Translations under genes and position numbers: made by a program
The notes under the pieces: generated by a model
The model's input: the letters and a program-made list of their open reading frames with translations, nothing else
Databases searched by the model: none
What the model was told of the DNA's origin: nothing
In this document: piece by piece, positions 1 through 4,970 of the stretch
Position numbering within the stretch: position 1 is the stretch's first letter
Layout of the letters: each line of letters starts with the position of its first letter
Assembly: GCA_016194725.1 (NCBI GenBank)
Contig: JACQAW010000255.1
Coordinates: 1 to 5,211 of the forward strand
Direction of reading: 5' to 3'
From: Deltaproteobacteria bacterium
GTDB taxonomy: Bacteria > Bdellovibrionota > UBA1018 > UBA923
Length of the DNA: 5,211 bases

Positions 1-144
1 AAGCATATTAACCACGAGGTGGTCGGCAACGTTAAGAATGCCGACATCGCCCACGACCGCGGTTTTTTCGTCGGCAATTTTCCCCACGAGGCCCGGGACA
101 AAATCGACCATTTCCGCCGCGTCATGGATCGCGCAGCCCAATAG
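1..144 (+). CDS. DegT/DnrJ/EryC1/StrS-family aminotransferase (or sugar 3-dehydratase), C-terminal fragment
   Basis: The reading frame is open from the first base to a TAG at 142-144, giving 47 residues of a gene whose start lies outside the window. The visible tail contains NHEVVGNVKNADIAHDRGFF followed by VGNFPHEARDKI. This matches the C-terminal end of the DegT/DnrJ/EryC1/StrS fold, especially the RfbH-like branch, where a conserved 'N-A-D ... F-x-G-x-x-P' segment precedes a final helix. Family members are PLP (or PLP/Fe-S dehydratase) enzymes acting on keto nucleotide sugars in the cytoplasm. The active-site lysine (or histidine, in dehydratases) is outside the window, so the reaction cannot be chosen. 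The stop codon overlaps the ribosome binding site of the next gene, so the two are probably co-transcribed and translationally coupled. I am fairly sure of the family but not of the substrate. Confidence 0.72.
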   Translation, partial: KHINHEVVGNVKNADIAHDRGFFVGNFPHEARDKIDHFRRVMDRAAQ

Positions 145-147
145 GAG
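143..147 (+). promoter_or_regulatory. Ribosome binding site for the SDR gene
   Basis: AGGAG lies 6 nt before the ATG at 154 and overlaps the TAG stop of the upstream aminotransferase. This supports the chosen start and suggests that ribosomes terminating on the first gene can reinitiate on the second. Confidence 0.8.
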
Positions 148-153
148 ATCAAA

Positions 154-1092
154 ATGAGCGTCAATATTCTGATAACGGGTGGCGCGGGCTACCTGGGTTC
201 GACAATGATTCCTGAGCTGCTGCTGGCCGGCCATAAAGTAACCCTGCTCGACAACTTCATGTTCCAGCAGAACAGCCTGGCCCAGGTTTGCCACAACCCG
301 AACTTTTCAGTGGTCAACGGTGACGTGCGCGTGGAAAAAAATGTGACGCCGCTCCTTAAAAAAGCCGACGTCATCATTCCCCTGGCCGCTTATGTCGGCG
401 CGCCTCTGTGCAACCGTGACCCCGTTGGCGCCACGACCACCAATCGCGATGCTATCTTATCGATGCTCAAGCAGCTGAGCCGTGAGCAGCGCGTGCTGAT
501 GCCCACCACCAACAGCGCTTATGGCTCGGGTGACAAGAACAACTTCTGCGATGAAAACACGCCGCTCAATCCCCTTTCGCTTTACGCCAAAGACAAGGTG
601 GAGGTCGAGAAAGCGTTGCTGGAGCGTGAAAACTCGATCAGCTTTCGCCTGGCCACTGTTTTCGGCATGTCCCCTCGTATGCGCATCGATCTTCTGGTCA
701 ACGACTTCACCTACCGGGCAGTCCACGACCGGTTTATCGTTCTTTTCGAAGCTCACTTCAAGCGCAACTATATTCATGTGCGCGACATCGCACGCGTGTT
801 TTTGCACGGCATGCAGAGCTTCGACAAGATGAAAGGCAACGTCTATAATGTGGGCCTGTCTGACGCCAACGTGTCAAAGATGGAGCTTTGCCGGGCCATT
901 CAAAAGCACATACCCGACTTCACGGTAATGGAAGCGCCGATAGGCAAAGATCCTGACCAGCGCAACTACATCGTCTCGAACGAGAAGATCGAAAAAACCG
1001 GGTTTTGCCCGGCCTATTCGCTCGACTTCGGCATTCAGGAGCTCATCAAGGGCTATTCGATGATCAAGAATTCGAAGTATGGGAATATTTGA
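154..1092 (+). CDS. NAD-dependent epimerase/dehydratase (extended SDR) acting on a nucleotide sugar
   Basis: This 312-residue protein has the length and motif order of an extended short-chain dehydrogenase. The N-terminal Rossmann fold carries TGGAGYLG at residues 8-15, and Asp33 at the end of the second strand points to NAD rather than NADP. GDVR at 56-59 and LAAYVGAPLC at 77-86 follow. TTNSAYG at 118-124 supplies the catalytic Ser/Thr region, and the YxxxK pair is Tyr144/Lys148. RLATVFG (165-171) and RNYIHVRD (204-211) are the usual substrate-side motifs. Such enzymes epimerise, dehydrate or reduce NDP-hexoses in the cytoplasm. The 'VGAPLCNRDP ... TTNSAYG' style resembles SDRs found in O-antigen and capsule loci, but the exact sugar cannot be read from sequence. 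The ATG at 154 has a good AGGAG and sits directly after the aminotransferase. Its 3' end overlaps the Nudix gene by 14 nt. The family call is firm and the substrate is unknown. Confidence 0.93.
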   Translation: MSVNILITGGAGYLGSTMIPELLLAGHKVTLLDNFMFQQNSLAQVCHNPNFSVVNGDVRVEKNVTPLLKKADVIIPLAAYVGAPLCNRDPVGATTTNRDAILSMLKQLSREQRVLMPTTNSAYGSGDKNNFCDENTPLNPLSLYAKDKVEVEKALLERENSISFRLATVFGMSPRMRIDLLVNDFTYRAVHDRFIVLFEAHFKRNYIHVRDIARVFLHGMQSFDKMKGNVYNVGLSDANVSKMELCRAIQKHIPDFTVMEAPIGKDPDQRNYIVSNEKIEKTGFCPAYSLDFGIQELIKGYSMIKNSKYGNI

Positions 1093-1630
1093 GCTGCGCC
1101 AGCGGCGCCTGGTCGCGGCGAACTCCAAGTTCGCGGTATATTTTGACGACATCGACGATGGCCAGGGCGAGCGCGTGCAGGACTATCTGGTAGTGGCGCC
1201 CCTGCAGAAAACCGGAAATCTGGTTACCGGTGTGGCCGTGCTTGCCGAATTCGAAGGCAAGGTGGCCCTGGTACGGGTGTATCGACACGCGGTAGCAACC
1301 CGCGGCTGGGAAATTGCCAGGGGCTTTTTGGATGCGAATGAGAGCGAAGAAGCCGCAGCCCTGCGCGAACTCGAAGAAGAGATGAGTATGACCTGCCAAA
1401 AGACCCATCTGCGGCGGGTAGGTTATGTCACCCCCGAGCCAGGGTTGATGGCATCAAGGGTTGCCCTGTACGTGGCCGACGGCTGCGTGCGGCTTGCCGG
1501 AAACCGCGTTCCAGAGCTGGGGCATTCCGAGCTGCGGTATTTCGCCCGTGCCGAGATCGATGTCCTGATAGAAAAAGGCGAGGTTCAGGACCCCTTCACT
1601 CTGGTTGCCTACCTCCGTTGGAGAACATGA
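1079..1630 (+). CDS. Nudix hydrolase, ADP-ribose/nucleotide-sugar pyrophosphatase-like
   Basis: This 183-residue protein has a Nudix box at residues 82-104: Gly82, Glu88, then Arg96-Glu97-Leu98 and Glu100-Glu101, the metal-binding glutamates. The order matches GX5EX7REUXEEXGU except that the last Gly is Ser103. The preceding RVYRHAV (66-72) and WEIARGF (77-83) and the following TPEPGLM (118-124) are typical of the ADP-ribose pyrophosphatase branch. That branch cleaves the pyrophosphate of nucleoside diphosphate-linked compounds to a nucleoside monophosphate and a sugar phosphate. The chosen ATG overlaps the SDR stop by 14 nt and has only a weak upstream purine stretch, so translation is probably coupled to the SDR. 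It is the last gene of the forward operon. In this setting it may recycle or proofread a nucleotide sugar, but a general ADP-ribose housekeeping role is equally possible. The family is secure and the substrate is inferred. Confidence 0.9.
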   Translation: MGIFELRQRRLVAANSKFAVYFDDIDDGQGERVQDYLVVAPLQKTGNLVTGVAVLAEFEGKVALVRVYRHAVATRGWEIARGFLDANESEEAAALRELEEEMSMTCQKTHLRRVGYVTPEPGLMASRVALYVADGCVRLAGNRVPELGHSELRYFARAEIDVLIEKGEVQDPFTLVAYLRWRT

Positions 1631-1764
1631 AAACAAACGGCCCACGATTTACCGCGCGACCTCACTTCGCTGCTGGCGGTACTTGCGTTATCGAGCGCGG
1701 GCCTGCGGCTTTGCCCGCAAGTACCAGGAGACTTACCGAAGCGGCGCCTTCAAGGTGCTGCGAC
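1631..1764. other. Intergenic gap between convergent operons
   Basis: These 134 bases separate the Nudix stop (1630) from the glycosyltransferase stop (1765, minus strand). Forward reading frames run through the gap but have no convincing ribosome binding site or family motif, and they extend antisense into the glycosyltransferase, so I do not call a gene. The only structure I see is the inverted repeat at 1678-1725. Confidence 0.6.
1678..1725. repeat. Perfect 10-bp inverted repeat, possible bidirectional transcription stop
   Basis: GGTACTTGCG at 1678-1687 is exactly complementary to CGCAAGTACC at 1716-1725, separated by 28 nt. Within the loop, GGC (1700-1702) can pair with GCC (1713-1715). 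A competing stem GCGGGC (1697-1702) with GCCCGC (1713-1718) is also possible. It lies midway between two convergent operons, where a hairpin acting on both transcripts would be useful. No T-run follows on either strand, so it is not a textbook intrinsic terminator. It could instead be a transcript-stabilising hairpin or a dispersed repeat copy. Confidence 0.5.
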
Positions 1765-2493
1765 TCAGGAGCGCAAACCCGTCTTGAGCAGGAACATCGG
1801 CCTCAAGATAGACCACCAGCCCGTGATCGGCTTCATTTTCGTATAGCCGATCTGCTTCGGTGGATAGATCTTCGTGCAGGCCACCTCGCTGGTCTTGTAG
1901 CCCAGAGTAATAGCCTTGTAATAGAGGTAGGGCTCGAGCTCATACTCGTCCAGCCAGGCTTGGTTCAGGCGAATGTGCGGGTTGCGCAGCAGTACGGCGC
2001 GAAATGCCCGAAAGCCATTGGTGCTCTCAGTTACGTATTTGCCCGTACACATCGAAAAAAGCAGGGGATGCAGCCGCGTGGCGAATTTTCGGTATAGCGG
2101 CATATGCCCACGGCTGCCCGCCTTTAAAAACCGCGAGCCTTGCACGAAAAAAGCCTGCTCGCGCACGATCGGGCACAACAGATCCGGAATCTCATTGGGC
2201 TCGTCCTTGTTGTTGCCCGCAAGCACCACGATCACGTCATAGTTCTTCGCAACGGCATACTCGAAGCCGGCCCGAAGCGCCGCCCCCACTCCAATGACGC
2301 GATCCAGGGAAATCACCGTGGCCCCGAGCTTGCGCACAACCTCTGCCGAACCGTCGGTCGAGCCGTCGTCAACGATAAGAATCTCGTCAACCACCGGCGT
2401 GTTCATGCCCTGAATGCGTTCGACGACCTTGCCGATCTTCACTTCTTCGTTATAGCAGGGCGCGATAGCGATGATCTTCAGGCCTTCATACAC
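1765..2493 (-). CDS. Family 2 glycosyltransferase (DPM1/DPG-synthase-like), GTG start
   Basis: This 242-residue GT-A fold protein transfers a sugar from a nucleotide donor, often to a lipid phosphate or glycan acceptor at the inner face of the membrane. Visible motifs in order are APCYNEE (11-17), VDDGSTDGS (40-48), GVGAALRAG (67-75) and STNGFRAFR (156-164). The acidic segment LDEYELE (180-186) follows. The usual metal-binding DxD region of this family reads LAGNNKDEP (90-98), so the first two aspartates are missing and only Asp96 remains. No transmembrane helices are evident, so it is probably soluble or peripheral. The start is GTG at 2493, immediately after the TAA of the aminotransferase, with AAGGA (2507-2503) 9 nt upstream. 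No in-frame ATG lies ahead of the APCYNEE motif. It is the last gene of the reverse operon and presumably uses, or works alongside, the sugar made by the two upstream genes. The family is certain; donor and acceptor are unknown. Confidence 0.92.
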   Translation of the reverse strand: MYEGLKIIAIAPCYNEEVKIGKVVERIQGMNTPVVDEILIVDDGSTDGSAEVVRKLGATVISLDRVIGVGAALRAGFEYAVAKNYDVIVVLAGNNKDEPNEIPDLLCPIVREQAFFVQGSRFLKAGSRGHMPLYRKFATRLHPLLFSMCTGKYVTESTNGFRAFRAVLLRNPHIRLNQAWLDEYELEPYLYYKAITLGYKTSEVACTKIYPPKQIGYTKMKPITGWWSILRPMFLLKTGLRS

Positions 2494-3594
2494 TTAGAAG
2501 AATCCTTTTAACTGGCCAACGACATAGTGGATCTGCTCGTCGCTGATCTCCGGAAACATCGGCAGCGAGACGATTTCGTCGCAGAGCTGCTCGGACACCG
2601 GAAAAGAACCTTTGCGATATCCGAGGTCGGCATACGCGCCATGCAGGTGAATCGGCGTGGGATAGTGGATGCCCGCCTGTACACCATTGGCATTAAGGTG
2701 CGCCAGCAATGCGTCGCGCTTCTTGGTTCGCAAAACATAGAGGTGAAACACGTGAGAGCCTTTGTCGGGAATCTGCGGCAGGATCAGATCGCCGATGCCT
2801 TCAATGGCCTTGTTGTACTTCACGGCCGCCGAGGCGCGCGCGGCGCTCCAGGCGTTCAGGTGCGGAAGCTTGGCGTTCAGAACCGCAGCCTGCACCGTAT
2901 CGAGGCGGCTATTATAGCCGACGATGGGATGGTGATACTTTTTCTTGCTGCCGTAGTTGCGCAGCGCCTCGAGCTTCTCTTTAAGCTCGGCGTCGTTGGT
3001 GGTGATCAGCCCGCCATCGCCGTAACAGCCCAGGTTCTTGCCCGGGTAAAAGCTGAAGCAGCCCATCACGCCTCGCGTGCCGGCACGCTTGCCGCGCAGC
3101 TCGGCGCCGTGTGCCTGGGCGGTGTCTTCAATCACGGCAAGCTTGTGCTTGCGGGCAATTTCAAGCACCGGGTCCAGATCCATCATGCGCCCATAAAGGT
3201 GCACGGGCATGATCGCCTTGGTTCGGGGCGTAATCGCTTTCTCGATGAGCATGGGGTTCATGAGAAACGTGCTGGCATCGACGTCGACCGGAATGGGCTT
3301 GGCGCCTGCGAAGGTCACGCCCAGCGCCGTGGCGATGAACGTGTTAGCTGGCACCAGCACTTCGTCGCCCGCTCCGATTCCCAAAGCGCGAACCGCGAGA
3401 TGCAACGCATCGGTGCCGTTGGCCACGCCCACGCCGTGGTCCGAGCCGCAGTAACGGGCAAAGTCGGCTTCGAATTTCGCGACTTCGTCGCCCAGCACGA
3501 AATTGCATTTGTCGAATACGGCTTCGACGCCTTTGAGCACGTCTTGCCGAATGGACTTGTATTGAGCCTGCAAATCTACGAATGGAATTTTCAT
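2494..3594 (-). CDS. DegT/DnrJ/EryC1/StrS PLP-dependent nucleotide-sugar aminotransferase
   Basis: This 366-residue protein has full family length. It converts a keto group on a nucleotide sugar to an amine using PLP and usually glutamate. It opens with MKIPFVDLQAQYKSI, typical of the family. GTDAL (60-64) contributes to phosphate binding, EDTAQAHGA (156-164) holds Asp157 that contacts the PLP ring nitrogen, and FSFYPGKNLG (180-189) carries the Schiff-base lysine Lys186. GDGG (192-195) and YNSRLDTVQAAVL follow as in other members. Lysine rather than histidine at the active site indicates an aminotransferase and not a 3-dehydratase. The closest known types by style are 3-keto aminotransferases such as WbpE/WlbC, QdtB and FdtB, but this is a resemblance judged by eye. 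The frame stays open to 3681 upstream; I chose the ATG at 3594 because GGAGG sits just ahead and it gives the normal N-terminus. It follows the dehydrogenase by 16 nt and abuts the glycosyltransferase (TAA then GTG), a strong sign of one operon. Confidence 0.94.
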   Translation of the reverse strand: MKIPFVDLQAQYKSIRQDVLKGVEAVFDKCNFVLGDEVAKFEADFARYCGSDHGVGVANGTDALHLAVRALGIGAGDEVLVPANTFIATALGVTFAGAKPIPVDVDASTFLMNPMLIEKAITPRTKAIMPVHLYGRMMDLDPVLEIARKHKLAVIEDTAQAHGAELRGKRAGTRGVMGCFSFYPGKNLGCYGDGGLITTNDAELKEKLEALRNYGSKKKYHHPIVGYNSRLDTVQAAVLNAKLPHLNAWSAARASAAVKYNKAIEGIGDLILPQIPDKGSHVFHLYVLRTKKRDALLAHLNANGVQAGIHYPTPIHLHGAYADLGYRKGSFPVSEQLCDEIVSLPMFPEISDEQIHYVVGQLKGFF

Positions 3595-3598
3595 GGTG

Positions 3599-3603
3599 CC
3601 TCC
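3599..3603 (-). promoter_or_regulatory. Ribosome binding site deciding the aminotransferase start
   Basis: Read on the minus strand, GGAGG lies 4 nt before the ATG at 3594. Upstream in-frame starts would place 29 extra residues inside the 3' end of the dehydrogenase gene and have no family counterpart, so this site fixes the start. Confidence 0.8.
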
Positions 3604-3610
3604 ACGCTTC

Positions 3611-4660
3611 TCAGTAACTGATGCTGATTTCACGACCATTTTCCTTGAGAGAAAGATCGGTGGCCGCGAGCGCCTGTACAACGAGCTTTCCCTGATAACC
3701 CGTGCTGAGCGAGGTCGACGGGTCTTTTACAGCCCGCAAGAACGCCTTGCATTCCGCTGCCAGGGGCTCATTGACGCCGATCTTGGGCACGAAGGTTTCG
3801 CCCTCGTGAATGCTGGCCCGAAAACCGGCAAAGGTGTCGACGATGGAACGGTCGGCGCCCGTCGCCTGATCGCTATCAATCGTGATTTTCTTGTCGTAGA
3901 TCTGTACCGGCTTGTCGAGATTCATATCGTCCCAGACGAGCATCTTCTTCTCGCCCACCACGGTGATCTCGCGCACCTTCTTGGGGTTGAGCCAGCTGAC
4001 GTGAATATTGGCGAGCAGATTGTTGGCAAAGGTGTAAGTGGCAAACACGGTGTCTTCAAGCTTGTTGCTCAAAAAGCGGCCGCCCACGGCGCTTACGCGC
4101 ACGGGCATCTCGCCCAGCCAATATTGCAAAATGGATAGATCGTGCGAGGCCAGGTCCCAGAGCGCGCTGACGTCGTTTCGCACCGGTCCCAGATTCGTGC
4201 GTGTGATCTGGACGTGAAAAATCTTTCCCAGGTCGCCCTTGCGGATGTGCTCGCGAATCACCTGAATGCTCGCGTTATAGACGAAGATATGGCCCACGAA
4301 TAAAATTTTTCGGGCTTTTTCCGCGAGCGCGACAAGGGCGTCGCATTCCGCCACGGTACGGGCAAGCGGCTTTTCGACGAAAACATTTTTGCCGTTTTCC
4401 AGGGCCTTGCGGGCAAGCTCATGGTGGGTCGCGGTTGGGGTGCAGATCACGATGGCGTCGATGGCAGGATTGGCGAACACTTCGTCGGCCGACTCTGTAA
4501 CCGCGATGTCGGGATAGCGCTCTTTGAGGACCTGCAAACGCACCGTGCTTTGATCCGCCACCATCACCACCACACTGGCAGGATCGGAATGAAAATTACG
4601 AATCAGATTCGGACCCCAGCGCCCTGCGCCGATCACACCGATACGAAGCTTTTCAGTCAT
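3611..4660 (-). CDS. Gfo/Idh/MocA-family NAD-dependent oxidoreductase, probable nucleotide-sugar dehydrogenase
   Basis: This 349-residue protein has an N-terminal Rossmann domain with GAGRWG (11-16), Asp36 as the likely NAD ribose ligand, CTPTATHHELA (73-83) and the hallmark EKP at 96-98 with Lys97. The C-terminal substrate domain contains GHIFVYN (123-129) and ALWDLASHDLSIL (166-178). Asp169 and His173 there fit the Gfo/Idh catalytic pair. Such enzymes oxidise or reduce a sugar hydroxyl, and some act at C3 of UDP-sugars before a DegT aminotransferase (the WbpB/WbpE logic in diacetamido-uronic acid synthesis). The aminotransferase follows directly, 16 nt downstream, which supports that pairing here; the specific sugar is inferred only. 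I chose the ATG at 4660, with GAGG (4672-4669) 8 nt upstream. A GTG at 4669 would add three residues but has no spaced ribosome binding site. It is the first gene of the reverse operon. Confidence 0.92.
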   Translation of the reverse strand: MTEKLRIGVIGAGRWGPNLIRNFHSDPASVVVMVADQSTVRLQVLKERYPDIAVTESADEVFANPAIDAIVICTPTATHHELARKALENGKNVFVEKPLARTVAECDALVALAEKARKILFVGHIFVYNASIQVIREHIRKGDLGKIFHVQITRTNLGPVRNDVSALWDLASHDLSILQYWLGEMPVRVSAVGGRFLSNKLEDTVFATYTFANNLLANIHVSWLNPKKVREITVVGEKKMLVWDDMNLDKPVQIYDKKITIDSDQATGADRSIVDTFAGFRASIHEGETFVPKIGVNEPLAAECKAFLRAVKDPSTSLSTGYQGKLVVQALAATDLSLKENGREISISY

Positions 4661-4668
4661 ACTTACCA

Positions 4669-4672
4669 CCTC
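4669..4672 (-). promoter_or_regulatory. Ribosome binding site of the reverse operon, within a small potential hairpin
   Basis: On the minus strand, GAGG lies 8 nt before the ATG at 4660. The surrounding CCACTAAGAGGTGG (4679-4666) can form a 4-bp stem (CCAC with GTGG) that exposes or partly masks this site. The stem is short, so a regulatory role is only a possibility. Confidence 0.55.
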
Positions 4673-4686
4673 TTAGTGGAGGGAAA

Positions 4687-4695
4687 CGTATACCA
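4687..4695 (-). promoter_or_regulatory. Candidate extended -10 promoter of the reverse operon
   Basis: Read on the minus strand, TGGTATACG (4695-4687) fits an extended -10 (TGn followed by TATAAT-like TATACG). It lies 26 nt ahead of the ATG at 4660, which would give a very short leader. There is no recognisable TTGACA at the right spacing. An A-rich stretch, including nine consecutive A at 4720-4712 on this strand, lies where upstream promoter contacts could occur. The match is by eye and no start site is known. Confidence 0.4.
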
Positions 4696-4798
4696 AGACC
4701 GGGGTTTTTGCTTTTTTTTTCGATCCGCGGGATGGAATACGCGTTTTTGCAGCATGCCATCAATTACCGACAAAATCGCTCCAGCACGACTCGAATGA

Positions 4799-4939
4799 TC
4801 ACAGGAATGACGTCGAGCCGTCATCGACGACAACCAATTCGAACTCGATGCCGGCCACGACACCATGCTTCACTCGGTCCGGAATCTCCGGAACCGTGGC
4901 CTCTTCGTTGTAACCGGGAACGAGGTTCGTGCGCTTGAA
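4799..4939 (-). pseudogene. Relic of the N-terminus of a family 2 glycosyltransferase
   Basis: In one minus-strand frame, from 4939 down to the TGA at 4801-4799, 46 codons read as a GT2 N-terminus. LVPGYNEEATVPEIPDRV is followed by GIEFELVVVDDGST, the two donor-binding blocks of GT2 enzymes at their normal separation. The frame is closed upstream by TAA at 4942-4940 with no start codon, and the protein breaks off three residues after DDGST. No continuation of a GT2 domain (no GxG-AR-G or DxD region) is visible in the remaining 120 or so bases before the dehydrogenase gene in any frame. A single sequencing error therefore cannot restore it. It differs clearly in sequence from the intact GT2 at 1765-2493, so it is not a recent copy of that gene. 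I infer a decayed or recombined glycosyltransferase left at a junction in the locus. Confidence 0.72.
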
Positions 4940-4970
4940 TTACGGCGGTAACCCGGATAGAAAACCGCGA

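Larger units (their letters stand above)
4661..4934. other. Divergent intergenic region with no intact gene
   Basis: This stretch separates the reverse operon from the plus-strand membrane gene. It holds the candidate promoter (4687-4695), a homopolymer run of nine T at 4712-4720, and most of a glycosyltransferase relic (4799-4939). From 4721 to 4798 I see no recognisable protein motif in any frame. Short open frames cross the region on both strands but lack family motifs and good ribosome binding sites. Confidence 0.6.

Noticed and set aside
1605..1787. Short plus-strand frame in the convergent gap with a protein-like stretch (ARKYQETYRSGAFKVLRL)
   Set aside because: The stretch looks plausible by eye, but it has no ribosome binding site, is only 60 codons long, spans the inverted repeat and matches no family I know. 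I considered a frameshifted relic with the neighbouring hydrophobic frame but could not support it.
1618..2097. A 159-codon plus-strand frame following the Nudix gene
   Set aside because: The first part is low-complexity and Ala/Arg-rich, and the rest is antisense to the glycosyltransferase. It has no motif and its first codons lie inside the Nudix gene.
2527..3621. A 364-codon open frame on the plus strand, fully antisense to the aminotransferase
   Set aside because: Its translation shows no family motifs and no credible ribosome binding site, whereas the minus strand encodes a complete DegT enzyme with all catalytic residues. Long antisense frames are common in genes with G/C-rich third codon positions.
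3595..3681. N-terminal extension of the aminotransferase by 29 residues
   Set aside because: The extension overlaps the 3' end of the dehydrogenase gene and is basic and unlike family N-termini. The ATG at 3594 has GGAGG just upstream and begins the canonical family sequence.
3593..4138. A 181-codon plus-strand open frame antisense to the Gfo/Idh dehydrogenase
   Set aside because: It lies opposite a well-supported gene, has no recognisable motif and has no start signal. It is a coding shadow.
4698..4720. GGGG followed by T-runs on the plus strand, resembling the tail of an intrinsic terminator
   Set aside because: No stable GC-rich hairpin precedes the T-run on the plus strand, and no plus-strand gene ends here. 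The same bases are better explained as an A-rich segment upstream of a minus-strand promoter.
4663..4866. A 67-codon minus-strand open frame in the divergent intergenic region
   Set aside because: It is in a different frame from the glycosyltransferase motifs it overlaps, and its own translation shows no family features. The motif-bearing frame is the relic at 4799-4939.
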